Part shown: positions 51,916 to 63,815 of the stretch, in pieces
Numbering within the stretch: position 1 is the first letter of the stretch
Layout of the letters: each line of letters starts with the position of its first letter
Assembly: GCA_022393335.1 (NCBI GenBank)
Contig: JAJEKB010021337.1
Coordinates: 2,133,012 to 2,197,011 of the forward strand
Source of the DNA: Macrotrachela quadricornifera
Lineage: Eukaryota; Rotifera; Eurotatoria; Philodinida; Philodinidae
Direction: 5' to 3'
Length of the DNA: 64,000 nucleotides
Program-made: the position numbers and the translations under genes
The notes under the pieces: model-generated
What the model was told of the DNA's origin: nothing
Seen by the model: only the letters and a program-made list of their open reading frames with translations
The model's database searches: none

Positions 51916-54900
51916 GGTGAACAAAGACAATCATCACGATTAGATTGGGCTGAATCATCATGGACAAGATGGATACAAATACCATTACAATCATGGATAA
52001 CACCTATTCTCTCATTGAGTAATAAACGCACACTTGTAGAGAATGATCTTGACGATGTATCTATTAAAGATAAATGTTCAATCTTGTTGAACAGAGTGAA
52101 TCAGTATGGTTCTCAATGGCCAGGCACATGGCATATTTTGAAACGAACATTTTATAAAGATTTTCTAATTAATATATTACTTGTTTTTCCACTTATAATA
52201 GTTCAAATAGCACAACCATTGCTTATTCGTCAAATTGTTCTCTTCATTAAAGATCAATCAAGATTACCATTCTACGCTGGTTATTTATTTGGTATTGCTC
52301 TTTTCATTTTTGCCATAATACAATCCATTATTTCTCAACAAATCTTCTTTCGAAATAGTCGTATAGGTATGCGAATTCGTAATAGTTTATCATCTGCCAT
52401 CTATAAACATTTATTGACAACTAATACTGCAGCACTTCATAAGACTACTGCTGCTCAAATGATCAATTTAGTTTCCAATGATGTCGGGAAATTTGAAGAA
52501 CTTAGTATGTTTGTTCATACTCCATTATTGGCAATTGTGGAAGCTGCTGTAGCTTTTGGCCTCACCTGGTGGCATATCGGTTTACCAACAATATTCGGCT
52601 ATGCAGTACTAATTGCATTAATACCTATACAATTCATTTTCAGTCGACAATTTGGTCGATATCGACGCATTACCATGGAATGTACAGATAAACGTGTGCA
52701 AATGATTAATGAACTTGTCAATGGCTGCCAAATTATTAAAATGTATAATTGGGAAAAAGCGATGGAACAACGAGTACATAAAACACGTGAACGTGAACTT
52801 TCGAACATTTACAAAGTCAGCTGTTTAAGAGCTCTTAATACTGCTGTTGCTTTTGCATCACTACCTTTGATTTCTCTTGCTACATTCGGTGGTAGTTGGT
52901 TATTGGGTCGAACTTTGCTGCCAGAAAATATATTCACAATGGTAGGCCTTTTTGTCATGGTTCGAGTTCCTGTAACAATTGGATTGCCTAGTGCGATCGA
53001 AAAATTTAGTGAGGCTCGTGTTTCTGCAAGACGAATTGATCAATTTATGCAACTTGACATATTGTCAAATAAACATGAAAAAGTGGGAAACAGAAACGAG
53101 GATGATGGTATTCTAATGGAAGATGCATCATTTTCTTGGAAAGATACTCCTTCTCTATTTTCTCTTAATCTCAAAGTTAGAAATGGAACTTTGATTGGAG
53201 TAAAAGGACCCATCGGTGCTGGAAAATCAACCTTACTTGCTGCTATTCTAGATGAGATCAATCTTGTTAGTGGCAAATTCCAATTACATGTTAATTCGAT
53301 TTCATATGCACCACAATCAGCTTGGATATTTGCTGATACGATTCGAGCTAATATTCTTCTTGGCAAAGAAATGGATAATGAACGTTACAAGAATGTTATA
53401 AAAGCATGTTGTCTTGATATTGATCTAGAAAATTTCGGTGAAGTTGGTGATTTATTGATGATTGGTGATAAAGGGATAAATTTAAGTGGTGGACAAAGAG
53501 CTCGCATATCGCTTGCACGTGCTCTATATACTGATGCTGACTTATATTTACTTGATGATCCACTTGCTGCCGTTGATCCAAAGGTAGCAAAGCATATTTT
53601 TGATCAATGTATTGGTCCTCATAGTCTTCTTCGTGGAAAAACTCGAATATTAGTTACACATCAAATACATTTCTTAGTTGAAACAGATCAAATCATTTCT
53701 ATGACAGACGGTCGCATTGAAGAATTACCAATGGAACAAACATCTACAGTACAACCATCGAATGATATATCAGAAACAGACTCATCTGACAACAAGGAAA
53801 CAGATTGGGTACCTAGTACTGCTGTAACTGATATGAATTCAATTGTCAAGAATGAGACATCAGTTGAAGGTGCGATCGAATGGAGTGTTTGGTTCAAACT
53901 TTTTACTTCACCACCTTTACGATGGTTTGGTTTGTTTCTGATGATTAGTTTTATGCTTATTAATGAAGCTATATACGATTTTTCATACTTTTGGCTTGCT
54001 CTATGGTCTGGTAAAGATAACAGAGAACAACGATCATTATTTTATGCTTATATCTATGCTGCAGCTGTGGGTTTTACATTAATTGGAGCAATCATACGTG
54101 TTGGTTTTGGCTATTATATTATGTTGTGTGGTTCGACCTGTTTGCACAATCGAATGCTCAAAGGTATGTTGTATACTTCATTACGTTTCTTTGAAAGTAA
54201 TCCAAGTGGACGTATCTTAAATCGAGCAAGTAAAGATCAACAAGTATTAGATCTATTGTTACCACTAGCTTCAATTGATACTATGCAATATCTCCTGATG
54301 ATTATTGGTTCTATCACAATCATTGGAAAGGCTAATCCATGGGTACTTATTATTCTCATTCCTTTGCTTCCTTCAGTTTTATGGCTTCGTCGATTTTATA
54401 TACGTTCAAGTCGTCAACTTAAACGACTCGAAAGTGTAACACGTAGTCCTATCTATACGCACTTCTCATCATCATTTGATGGACTCACTAGTATTCGTGC
54501 ATTTAACGTTCAAGATAATTTTTTAAATATGTTTATGGAAAGAATTGATGCCAATTCACGAGCTTATTTCATTCTCTCTACCTCTGCATATTGGTTTGGT
54601 TTACGACTCGATTTTATTGTATCCTGTCTCACGTTAGTTACTGCTCTTCTTGCAGTAGCTTTTCGTCATCAAATTGATCCATCGGCAGCAGCACTTAGTG
54701 TCACATATTGCATCAGTTTAACAGGTCTCTTTCCATGGGCTATGCGACAATCAGCTGAAGCTGAAAATTTCATGACTAGTGCAGAACGTATTCATGAATA
54801 TGGTCAACTGGTGCCAGAAAGTCAACAGAACAATAATGAGAATAATATTCTCATTCAACCAGCAGGAGATTGGCCTTCTCGTGGTATTATCGAATTTAAA

Positions 54901-55639
54901 GAGTATACTTTTCGCTATCGTCCAGAACTTGATCCTGTACTTAAAAATCTTAATCTACGAATTGAATCAAAGGAAAAGATTGGCATTATTGGTCGAACAG
55001 GTATGATTATTTCATTTCTATGACTATTTCGAACTTTTAATTATTTGACTTTTTCTCTTCTGTCTAGGTGCTGGCAAATCATCACTTCTTCAAGCTCTCT
55101 TTCGACTTGTCGATCGATCAGCAATTAACGGAACTATCCTCATTGACAATATCGATATTGGACGTCTTTCACTCCATCATCTTCGTTCTCATCTAAGTGT
55201 TATTCCACAAGTACCCATACTTTTCTGTGGTACACTGCGATATAATATTGATCCATTCGAACACTTTACAGATGAAGAATGTCTAACAGCACTTGAAGCT
55301 GTTCAACTAAAACAATTAGTGCGCAACCATCCCGATGGACTTCATCTGTTAGTAGCTGAATCGGGTGTTAATTTGAGTGCTGGTGAACGTCAACTGATTT
55401 GTGTAGCTCGAGCTATTCTGAAGAAGAGTCGTATATTATTGATTGATGAGGCTACAGCAAATGTTGACCGTGATACTGATAGAATGATTCAAGAGGTGAT
55501 TTCAGATAAGTTTCGTGATTGCACCATATTAACAATTGCTCATCGATTGAATACAGTCATCAATAGTGATCGAATTCTTATGTTACAACAGGGAGAAGTT
55601 GTCTACTTTGATGTGCCTAGTAATATTCATTTAACTTAA
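51916..55639 (+). CDS. ABCC/MRP-type ABC exporter (short MRP), few introns
   Basis: The frame is open from an acceptor (TATTCTAG at 51915), where GEQRQSSRLDWAESSW and PLQSWITPILSLSNKRTLVE give the conserved MRP N-terminal region; the initiator exon upstream was not found. One intron at 55001-55067 splits NBD2 Walker A (GRT|GAGKSS). TMD1 is followed by NBD1: Walker A GPIGAGKST near 53206, signature LSGGQRARISLARAL, Walker B LYLLDDPLAAVD. TMD2 follows, then NBD2: signature LSAGERQLICVARAI, Walker [13 protein letters not shown]. The visible part is about 1218 residues, the size of MRP4-like proteins without TMD0, and all ATP-binding motifs are intact. Expected role: export of organic anions and conjugates. 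It is a paralogue of the gene at 26079-31195, which has about 22 introns, so introns were lost here, or the copy arose by partial retroposition. Confidence 0.9.
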
Positions 55640-56040
55640 TATAATTGTGCATGATGTTACATTCACTATTTTCGTCAGTTCCAAGGATGAACAAGAATCT
55701 GGTTGCCTATTTACAAAAGAATTCATATTAGGGCGCCACTTTGGAAAATAGATTTGAAGTATCGTGCCATTTATTTAAATATAAAAACACTCATCAGGGC
55801 TCTGCGCATAAATAGAATTTTTCTGCACGATTATAGAAAATTTATGAAATAAAAAAAAAGCAGTGAAAAAATTGTGGTATTACTACATATTCTTCTTGCT
55901 ATGGAAAATTCCTAAGTGTTGGAGCGCTTTTGAGTAACGGACTTTATACATTTTGTAGATCTTAGTAAACTATACTTACCCTGAGAATAGTTCATGTCCA
56001 TGGCTTGTTTCGAGAGAGAGATATCGAGGTTTTATAGAAC
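55640..56040. other. 3' flank of the ABCC gene
   Basis: Intergenic; no feature recognised. Confidence 0.5.
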
Positions 56041-56042
56041 CT

Positions 56043-56770
56043 TCAATATCGTAGCAAAACCGTAGCTGTGAATTTTGATCTAAATTTTATACCTTTTATA
56101 CCTGATGACTTTCTTCGTTTCCATATTTCCTTGACAACAGGCTTGAGACAATTTTCAATATAATAGTTATGATCTACAGTTTTGCCTCCATCAACAGGAT
56201 GTGTAGGAACGAGATTATTTGACTTAAATAAAATAGAAAATAAAGTTTTGAACGATGGTAACTGGTGATTTACCTTCGCCAACCCAGCTTGTATTTGTCG
56301 ACTTGTGATGAATCTTTCTATGGTAAATTCATGTCTCATCACGTGTTATAATATTACATAATCGCCAGGAACCATCACGAAATTTTGCCAACTTTTTACG
56401 ATAAATCTCAACTCGTGATTTTTTTTGTCCCTTGTTGAGTTCATGGGGCACCCAACTTGATGTTAAGTTTTTCATTTTAAGACAGTCGTAGATCATTCAT
56501 TCTATTGTACCATAAGTCAGCTATAATTTCATCATAATTTGAATGTGGATCATTGTTGATAATCGCTCGTAACAGTTCAATATTAGCATCAGTCAGCTTG
56601 GAAACTGGACGATCAGATAGAGGATCATCATTGACATCTTCTCTTTCTTCACGAAAACGTTTTGGTCACCTGACAACTGTTCGATATGATGGAGCATTTG
56701 CTCTTAAAAGTGTCGTGAGTTCTTCATGGATTGGCTTTGTGTCTATTCCCAAAATCGTTCGAATTCATTA
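56043..56770 (-). pseudogene. decayed mariner transposase
   Basis: On the minus strand, fragments in order give PIHEELTTLLRANAPSYRTV, then KRFREEREDVNDDPLSDRPV and IELLRAIINNDPHSNYDEII (mariner helix-turn-helix and linker), then degenerate KMKNLTSSWVPHELNKGQK, and finally HPVDGGKTVDHNYYIENCL and PVVKEIWKRRKSSGIKGIKF before the frame ends where the HDNARPH block should follow. Stops and shifts separate the parts. It differs from the better-preserved mariner at 58342-59583, so it is a different lineage. Confidence 0.7.
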
Positions 56771-56929
56771 TCGATTTATAAGAGTGCCAGCAGTGTTGCC
56801 AGAATTTTTGGTGAGATATAAGTATACTTTGAGAGTCACTCAAATTGGCTTATTACCCGTTTCAATACTATTCATATTTTATGTTACTATCATGTCAGTG
56901 ATACTTTATTTTTTTTTACATTAAATGAA

Positions 56930-58340
56930 TGAAAATCAGTTTGACTATTTCACAAGTCATCTGAAAATGTAAAACTATATATTTGTAAATTGTCGATAGC
57001 GCCTACAATTCTCTACAAAACTATATATGACTAGGTCCGAAAAGTTGTTTTGGATATATATGAAACAAGATGAAAAGTAACTAGTTGGGCATAATGAATG
57101 ATCGCGCTTTCCATCTCATTTTTTAATTATTTGCTTCATCCTGTTAGAAAAATAAAGTATACCAAAAGATGCAACGTAAAATACGTTTGAGCAGTGTATT
57201 TTTTGAGCAAGAAAATTTGAAAATTGTTTTTTTAATGATTCTATGGACAGTTTTTTAAAACGAATCTGATGATCATATTAAACATTTTTCTGAAATTTTT
57301 TTTCGTTCGTAGATTTTCGTCAATACCATATTGAAGAATAACGACAGACTAGATAGAGCTCATTTATACGTCCTTTGAAAGACCAACCTATAGCCTCTTC
57401 AAAAAACATAAAAACAAAAGAAAATTTTTTCAAAATCTTTAACTAACTGCGATTTGTATAGTTCACTATGATACATCTTTTCAAAGTTTCTTTTGTATTG
57501 ATGTAATTGTAGAGTATGTTAAAAATTATTGTGACAAAATGTCAGTTCAATAATTCATTTAATCATCACGGTGAATTAAAATAAAACTTTAGTTTAAACC
57601 TTCCTTTGCTGTGATTCAAAATCATCTTAGCTATACTTTAATCAAGAATCCATGGTCATGCCAATTGTAACATCTCTATTAAAAGCGAAACTTTTACTAA
57701 GTATAAGCCCAAGTCCTCTACGGGGTTGCAATAATTTCTCTTAGAACAAAAATCTTTACCTAATAAAAACTTATGAAAACTCCAAAATGGTGGAGTTTAA
57801 TTTAATTCCAAACTTTATTGTAAATATCAGCTTACATTCTCTACAAATAATAGTTGCTTTTCGTATGATTTTACATACGTAATGTATATCAAATGAAGAA
57901 ACGGAAAAAGAACAACAACGATAGCGTTTTGCTACTCCATCACAAACGTCAATGTATAAGTGATGGTGATGTAGATGTTAATGAAAAAGAGAAAAGTGAG
58001 ATAATGACATGATATTTTTAAGTAGAAGGAAAGCTTCGTTACAATAATATTTAAATAGAATTTTTTTGGAAAAAAAAGTATAAGGAAAGTATGCAGCAGC
58101 TCTTAAAAATTCTTTTTTTTTATTTACATACTTGGTCATGTCGATCCATAGACGCTCATCACAAAATCGGCCCAGCCCAGCCCAGCCCATTAAGAGTTCT
58201 AATGTCTGATGTAAAGGTGATGCAACTGTCTTTTAATTTTACAATAGATTCAGAGTCCTGAAACCAAAAGAGATAACTTCGGTTTAACTATTTTCACACG
58301 ACAACTGTTATTTGCTTTTTTATTTTCGAAAATTATACAT
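56930..58340. other. intergenic with a solo copy of the dispersed motif
   Basis: At about 57164, ACCAAAAGATGCAACGTAAA resembles the motif shared by four fold-back elements; no partner arm was found. A CCCAG tandem (GCCCAGCCCAGCCCAGCCC) lies at about 58169. No gene is seen. Confidence 0.45.
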
Positions 58341-58341
58341 A

Positions 58342-59583
58342 TTGGCTTGTTAAGAAATTTTTGTCGTTTTTTTCGTATTTTCCCAGAACAGTTCGGAAAG
58401 TTCTGGAAATTTCCATATTAAGGGTATATAAAGGCGGTGTAAATATCTCTCGAACCACAATAAAACTATGGATAAACACGCTGATAGCGAACTAGAATTG
58501 CATATATCTCGTAGAGACCTTCGACTTCTTTTGCTTCACGAATTTCGTCTGGGTCACAAAACAGGAGAAGCAACAAGTAACATATGCCATACGATGGGAA
58601 CGAATGCACTCTCCATTCGTACAACGCAACGTTGGTTCAATCAGTTCAACAACGGTAACTTTGAACTCGATGATTTACCTCATGCTGGAAGACCACTCGA
58701 GGTGGATATCGATCGCTTAAAGGAACTTATCGAAGATGATCCTAGATTAACTACACGTTGTTTAGCAGAGCACCTTGGGTGCTCTCATGTTACAGTGGCA
58801 ACACATCTGCACGAATTAGGCAGAACGTGCAAATATGGAGTTTGGATACCACATGATTTGTCACCGCATCAGCTCCAACACAGAGTTGATGCTTGTATGG
58901 AATTAATGACATCTCACGGCAACTACCAATGGCTTAATAATCTTATTACTGGCGATGAAAAGTGGGTGTTATATGTTAACCATACACGTAAGCGGCAGTG
59001 ACTGGCAGCTGGACAAAAAGGTGTAGCAACACTCAAACATGACTCTAACCAAAAGAAGATTATGCTGAGCGTTTGGTGGGGAGTAAGAGGAATTATTCAC
59101 TGGGAACTTCTTCCACCTAATCGCACTATCACTGCTGACTTCTATTGCCAGCAATTAGACCGAGTTGCAGCCAAACTTCAGGGAAAACAGAATAAAATTT
59201 ATTTTTTGCATGACAATGCCAGACCTCATGTTGCAAAATTAACTCGTGAAAAATTACTGGAGCTTGGATGGATTACGGTTCCACATCCACCTTATTCTCC
59301 AGACTTGGCTCCTACAGACTACCACTTGTTCCGTTCTCTTTCTAACTATCTGAAGGAGAAAAAGTTCGACGACGAATACGATCTAGAAATGGGACTTCTC
59401 GACTTCTTTGACCAAAAGTCGCAGGACTTTTACGAAAGTGGGATCCTTTCTCTACCAGAGCGTTGGCGACAAGTCATAGATAGTGATGGAGCATATATCG
59501 TTAAAAGCTAGTTGTACTCTTTGTATTGAAAAAATAAAAATAAATTTAGCAAAAAAAACGACAAAAATTTCTTAACAAGCCAA
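58342..59583 (+). mobile_element. near-intact mariner element (1242 bp)
   Basis: Perfect inverted ends of about 32 bp, starting TTGGCTTGTTAAGAAATTTT on both strands, are flanked by TA (58340-58341, 59584-59585). Size, ends, target site and a single transposase frame fit a classic mariner. The perfect ends and almost whole gene indicate recent activity. Confidence 0.95.
58468..59511 (+). pseudogene. mariner transposase with one in-frame stop
   Basis: 348 codons from ATG 58468 to TAG 59511 in one frame, broken only by TGA at 58999-59001 within RKRQ*LAAGQ, where mariner proteins usually have Trp (TGG). Domains in order: a paired helix-turn-helix (RDLRLLLLHEFRLGHKTGEA, TQRWFNQFNNGNFELDD, then RCLAEHLGCSHVTVATHL) and the DD34D catalytic core, with first Asp in TGDEKWVLY, second in FLHDNARPHVAK and third in YSPDLAPTDYHLF. 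Everything except the stop appears functional. As it stands the copy would make only the N-terminal DNA-binding part (177 residues), which could act as a competitor for ends (inference). Confidence 0.92.
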
Positions 59584-59589
59584 TATTTA

Positions 59590-59992
59590 CGCTCCACTTA
59601 ATAGAAATTTTGTACAAGTACTATGGATCAAGGCGACCGACTCGGTTCTTTGGCTGTAGATTCGAAACTATTACCATGTTGACAAACACGCGGTCATTTT
59701 CTGGATTAAGACCCTGACTACAATCAAGGCAATAGCACTTGAGAACCTTAAGGTACCACCCTTATATACCACTTGACGATCTTAAAAGATCCCCGCAACA
59801 CAGTACTTGAGAAAGTAGGAATACTTCCCTAATATACAAGGGGAGTACAATGGAAGTATGAGAGAATACAAGGAAGTAGGAGGGAAGTATAAGGAAGTAT
59901 GGAAATAGTGCTTTTCCCCCTTGACACATATGTGTACATAGTCACCTCCTTTTTTTCAAATCTATTTTGAGAAAGAGTGCAGTGAAGTGTTA
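59590..59992. repeat. degenerate AAGGAAGTA / CCTTAAGGTACC arrays
   Basis: Between the mariner and the next element, words such as GGGAAGTATAAGGAAGTATG, GAATACTTCCCTAATATAC and CACTTGAGAACCTTAAGG recur in both orientations. Same style as the other degenerate arrays. The region may be a truncated element. Confidence 0.5.
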
Positions 59993-59994
59993 TA

Positions 59995-61975
59995 CAGCCC
60001 AAGTGAGCAAAAAATGACGAAAGACGACGTCCATGACTAGTCCAAAATGTCCGCAACGCCCGTCAAGTCTAGTCTGAAACATTTTGCATATCCGTCATGG
60101 CTAGTCACATTTTGGAGAAATGTCCTTCAAACACGGCTGGACCAATCCAGAAAGTCTTTGAACCCGGTCATGTCTAGTTTGTTTTGTCCTTTGAATCCGT
60201 CCAGACTAGTCCAAAGACTAAAAAAAGAAGATGAAAAATAGATTCGAATACCGAACCCGACATTATTCAAAACAGGACTAGCATCCTGACCGCAGACTAG
60301 GACATTGAGATGGACTGACGTCAATTTATATAGTCTAAGATACTAAATTGACTCCGTCCATCTACTAGACAATCAGAAACCAGTCGATGGTACACGACTT
60401 TGACTAGTCTCAAATGTCTTTCATAGAGTCAAGACTAGTCAGAAGTTTTGTCTGCACTCGTCATGACCAGACCCTTTGTAAAGAGTGTACTACCTGTTCT
60501 TGTCAGACTAGTCTAAAAACTCTAAACAATCCACTTTCTTTGAACTACATATATCTTGTTAATTCGTTTAAATTGATCAGTAATGGACAGTATAAGATAT
60601 TGAATGCCAGTAGAAAACTTTTAAATATCTATTTCATTTGTTAGTAATAATCAATGTAAAATATTCAAGGCATCGAAACTACGAACTAGTTAGTGGAATA
60701 ACAATTGTTTTATTGTCTACCTTGTATTCAAATCTTTATGAATTGGAGATAAAGATTGATCCGTTATATTATGATTCAAGTAATTAATAACATACATTTT
60801 TCATATTAAATCTATATCGATCGTCAAGATACTATGAATATTTTCCAAAGGTAGAACAACAATCAGAGAGTCTGCTATAATTAACAACAGAGTCATAGAT
60901 AGATAGTATATTTTACACATTCCTGTTTTCATATATCGTATTATATTTTGTATTTTCATATATTGAAAATGTAAAAATATATTGAAACCAACAAAAAAAG
61001 TAGAAGTAAGTACAATGAACAATATTTACTCGTAGTGAGGAATGTTATTTATGTTTTCAAAAATTATTAGATGTACTACATTTTGAAAAAACTAAAGAAC
61101 AATTTTAATTTGTCTATAACATAATTTTATGTTATTTTACTTTAAATATAAATATTCGAATAATCATAAATCTAAGAATATATTTAAATTAAGCGACATT
61201 AATTTAATTGTTAGTTAAGATAGGATTATTTTAATTTAGAACTAAAGCATCATATGCAAAAATAGTTTCTTTTCAATATAATTTTTTTTTTATTTTTACA
61301 TTTGAAATTCATATTTTTTAAATATAACTAATTGTTCCTATATATTGACAATCAAAAGATATTTTTCCAAAAAACTATACAAATTTGTTTTTTGAATTTA
61401 TTTTTTTCATGTTTTTCAAATAATATCGTATTCTGTAAAAAATAATTTTTATTTAAATGTGAACAAAAAACTTTAAGTAAAATTGTACTAAGTAGCATCT
61501 TAGAATGATTATGATTATATAAAAGCTAATTTCTTGATCATATGGCTCAATGGTCTAAATGGTGCGTAAGTAATACATTGTATGTATGTTCGAAGCTAAT
61601 CTTCTGAATTACATATTTCCATTTAGACTAATTCAGACTCGTCCGCTTCATAAGACTACAATTCGTCCATTGTCCCATACCAGACGTCCTTACTTTTTCA
61701 ATTTTAAGTCATTTTCGGACGGAAGTCCCTGTCACCCGTCCTGACTAGTCTTTATCACAAAAAGTCCTCGTCTAGGACGAGTCTTTCTCAAAAAAGACTA
61801 GACTAGACACGTATCATGTCACCCGTCAATCACGTGATTTAGACGGGGCTTCATGACGGCCAAAACCCGGACTAGCCATGACAGAGTCGAATTTGAGACA
61901 AAGACCAGGCATGACGGGTCGACATGACTAGAAAAGAGACTCGTCATTTATCCCGTCTTTTGCTTACTGGGGTTG
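59995..61975. mobile_element. 1.98-kb TA-flanked element with GACTAGTC subterminal arrays
   Basis: CAGCCCAAGTGAGCAAAAAA at the left pairs with TTTTGCTTACTGGGGTTG at the right; TA lies outside both ends (59993-59994, 61976-61977). Just inside, about 500 bp on the left and 300 bp on the right are packed with diverged GACTAGTC, CCGTCATGACTAG and AGTCCAAAA words. The central 1.1 kb is AT-rich and holds no transposase; a tRNA-like patch sits near 61535-61605. Non-autonomous by content; termini and TA suggest Tc1/mariner-type mobilisation. Confidence 0.85.
61535..61605 (+). other. tRNA-like patch (Pol III box A/B resemblance)
   Basis: ATATGGCTCAATGGTCTAAA resembles a box A with D-arm, and GTTCGAAGC about 40 bp downstream resembles a box B. 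The stems are poor. This could be a tRNA relic or the head of a SINE-like insertion carried by the surrounding element. Confidence 0.3.
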
Positions 61976-62301
61976 TATTCTTCATGTGTTCTATGTATTG
62001 CATCTATAGTGGAGCACAGCATAATTCTATTTCATTATTTATACAACTCTTTTTATCATTGTTTTGGTTCAGTTTTATGATATTCAACGGTCTCTTTAGA
62101 ATCGTCATGATTGTGAAATTACCGAAGCAAATAAAAGAAATGTACTTTTCTCTGCATATCAAGATTAAATGATAAGAATTTATTTGATTAAAAAAAAATT
62201 GAGAATGACAGAAGGCAATCATGTTATGAAGAAAGGTTCTCGTCATTCATCAATTTCGATTTTCTTTTTGATTGATTATATTATCTTCCGGTATAATATC
62301 A

Positions 62302-62550
62302 TTAACAAGGTGGATGTCGACCACCAATGTAATAGATGTGATGATTTTTATTGGGCCATTCTTTTTCTCGAAAACCATGCCACTGCGTACCCAGAGGACA
62401 ATGACAGTGATGATCACCATTCCATCCTGAACTTGTATCGCAGTTACAATTGCCGCATCGCCAATGATTGTGTCCATCGACCATATCCATGAACGAGAGC
62501 AGTGCTGCGAGAACGAGCATAAATCCAATCACAAACTTGATAATATTCAT
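62302..62550 (-). CDS. small secreted Cys/His-rich peptide
   Basis: 82 residues from ATG 62550. Signal peptide MNIIKFVIGFMLVLAALLSF with a likely cleavage after MVDG, then a mature part rich in Cys, His and Trp (WRCGNCNCD, HHCHCPLG, ending RHPPC), six cysteines in all. The frame fits a short secreted peptide; the His/Cys pattern could bind metal or form disulfides. No family is recognised. It lies head-to-head with the gene at 63135, 584 bp apart, so the two may share a promoter region (inference). Confidence 0.65.
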   Translation of the reverse strand: MNIIKFVIGFMLVLAALLSFMDMVDGHNHWRCGNCNCDTSSGWNGDHHCHCPLGTQWHGFREKEWPNKNHHIYYIGGRHPPC

Positions 62551-62559
62551 TTTTTTCGT

Positions 62560-63130
62560 TGGTTAACAGATCTTTTAGTTTGAAAGATGAAGTATAAAAG
62601 AAACCAATTGAAAGTAAAAATTGCAGTTGGAGTGATATGATTCTCTCCATGAATGAAGCTAGTTTTTATACAGTCCAAACATAAGTAGGTGTAAGGGAAA
62701 AAACACAGACATCCTATCTATGTAAAGGAAGGAAAAAAATCTAAATGGCAAGCGAGTTTGTTACATCATGTTATACGCTATTGCACATAGTATTTTGTTT
62801 GTTTGTTTGTTTGTGTGAAAAATCCCATCGAAATCGATTTCCTCTTTCCCTTTGGATTGATTAGAAAATGACCGAGTGCAATTATTTTTGAGATAGGCAT
62901 GTGTATTTTCCCATTTCAATCGAACATGTAGTATTTTGCTTTTAAAAGGGATGTTTCCCATTTCTAGCAACTGATTATAAGTAGACGATAAAAAAAATGT
63001 CTCTCTACTCTATAGTACCTCAATACAGACAACAGTCTTACAATCGTAAGTCAGTTTTATTATGTGATATCAAACGGAAAAAATGTAGTGTCAGAATTAA
63101 TTTATCACATTTAGTTTGAATCTCATAAAC
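62560..63130. other. intergenic between divergent peptide genes
   Basis: Contains a short TTTG tandem at about 62797-62815. A TTTAG acceptor-like site lies about 21 nt before the ATG at 63135. No TATA box can be singled out in the AT-rich background. Confidence 0.45.
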
Positions 63131-63134
63131 GAAA

Positions 63135-63365
63135 ATGATCAAATCAACGACAGTGCTGATTGCTCTTGCTGTTCTTTCAACATTACTAGTTTTCATGCCT
63201 GATCAAACTGAAGCTGGCTACTGCCATGAACTTTGCTTGAAACATGGTTATCTAGATGGAAATCAAAAATATGCACATTGTATTTGTTATCACAAAATGG
63301 AAAATAATCAACGAAACATAAATTTAGCAGCAGCAATTGTAGAAGCTCGGAACATATATATATAA
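63135..63365 (+). CDS. small secreted four-cysteine peptide
   Basis: 76 residues from ATG 63135. Residues 1-27 are a classical signal peptide (STTVLIALAVLSTLLVFMP, then DQTEAG). The mature part has C-x3-C-x13-C-x-C (GYCHELCLKHG ... HCICYHK), which is half of the cysteine-stabilised alpha/beta spacing used by defensin-like and other secreted peptides; with only four cysteines the fold is not certain. The tail is Asn/Ala-rich. An AATAAA signal follows at about 63393. An antimicrobial or signalling role is possible but not shown. Confidence 0.7.
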   Translation: MIKSTTVLIALAVLSTLLVFMPDQTEAGYCHELCLKHGYLDGNQKYAHCICYHKMENNQRNINLAAAIVEARNIYI

Positions 63366-63369
63366 TAGA

Positions 63370-63815
63370 TAGGAAAGAAACGAAATATATTTAATAAAAG
63401 TTCTTATTATTCTTATCAATATGGATTTGAAATGAGAATATTTCTCTATTCTTTGTTAAAATATCAGCTAATTTGCTCGAGTTGTAATCAAAATATTCAA
63501 TTTTATTTTTAATAAAATATTTTTGATACTATCATATATACAGATGAGAAATATAAATTGTTGAAAACTACTATATGCTATTTCAATTAAAACCAATATC
63601 ACTTCTTATAAAAATGTATTATACGATGATATTTCTTTGAATTAGTGAAAGTTAATATAATGCACTAATAATGAAATGTTTGGATGACATAATTATTGTA
63701 AAGGAAGGAGTTTCGAAAGCTAGTTTTGTTTTCGATGAATCAACCATAAAGATGACGAGATACTTACGTTCTGTAGTTAAAGGGACAAAATAAAAATACA
63801 GATAACAAATTTCGA
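63370..63815. other. 3' flank of the peptide gene, no other gene seen
   Basis: AT-rich sequence between the peptide gene and the Hsp70 relic. Confidence 0.5.

Noticed and set aside
53040..53897. Minus-strand frames opposite the ABCC gene
   Set aside because: Shadows of a well-supported plus-strand coding region.
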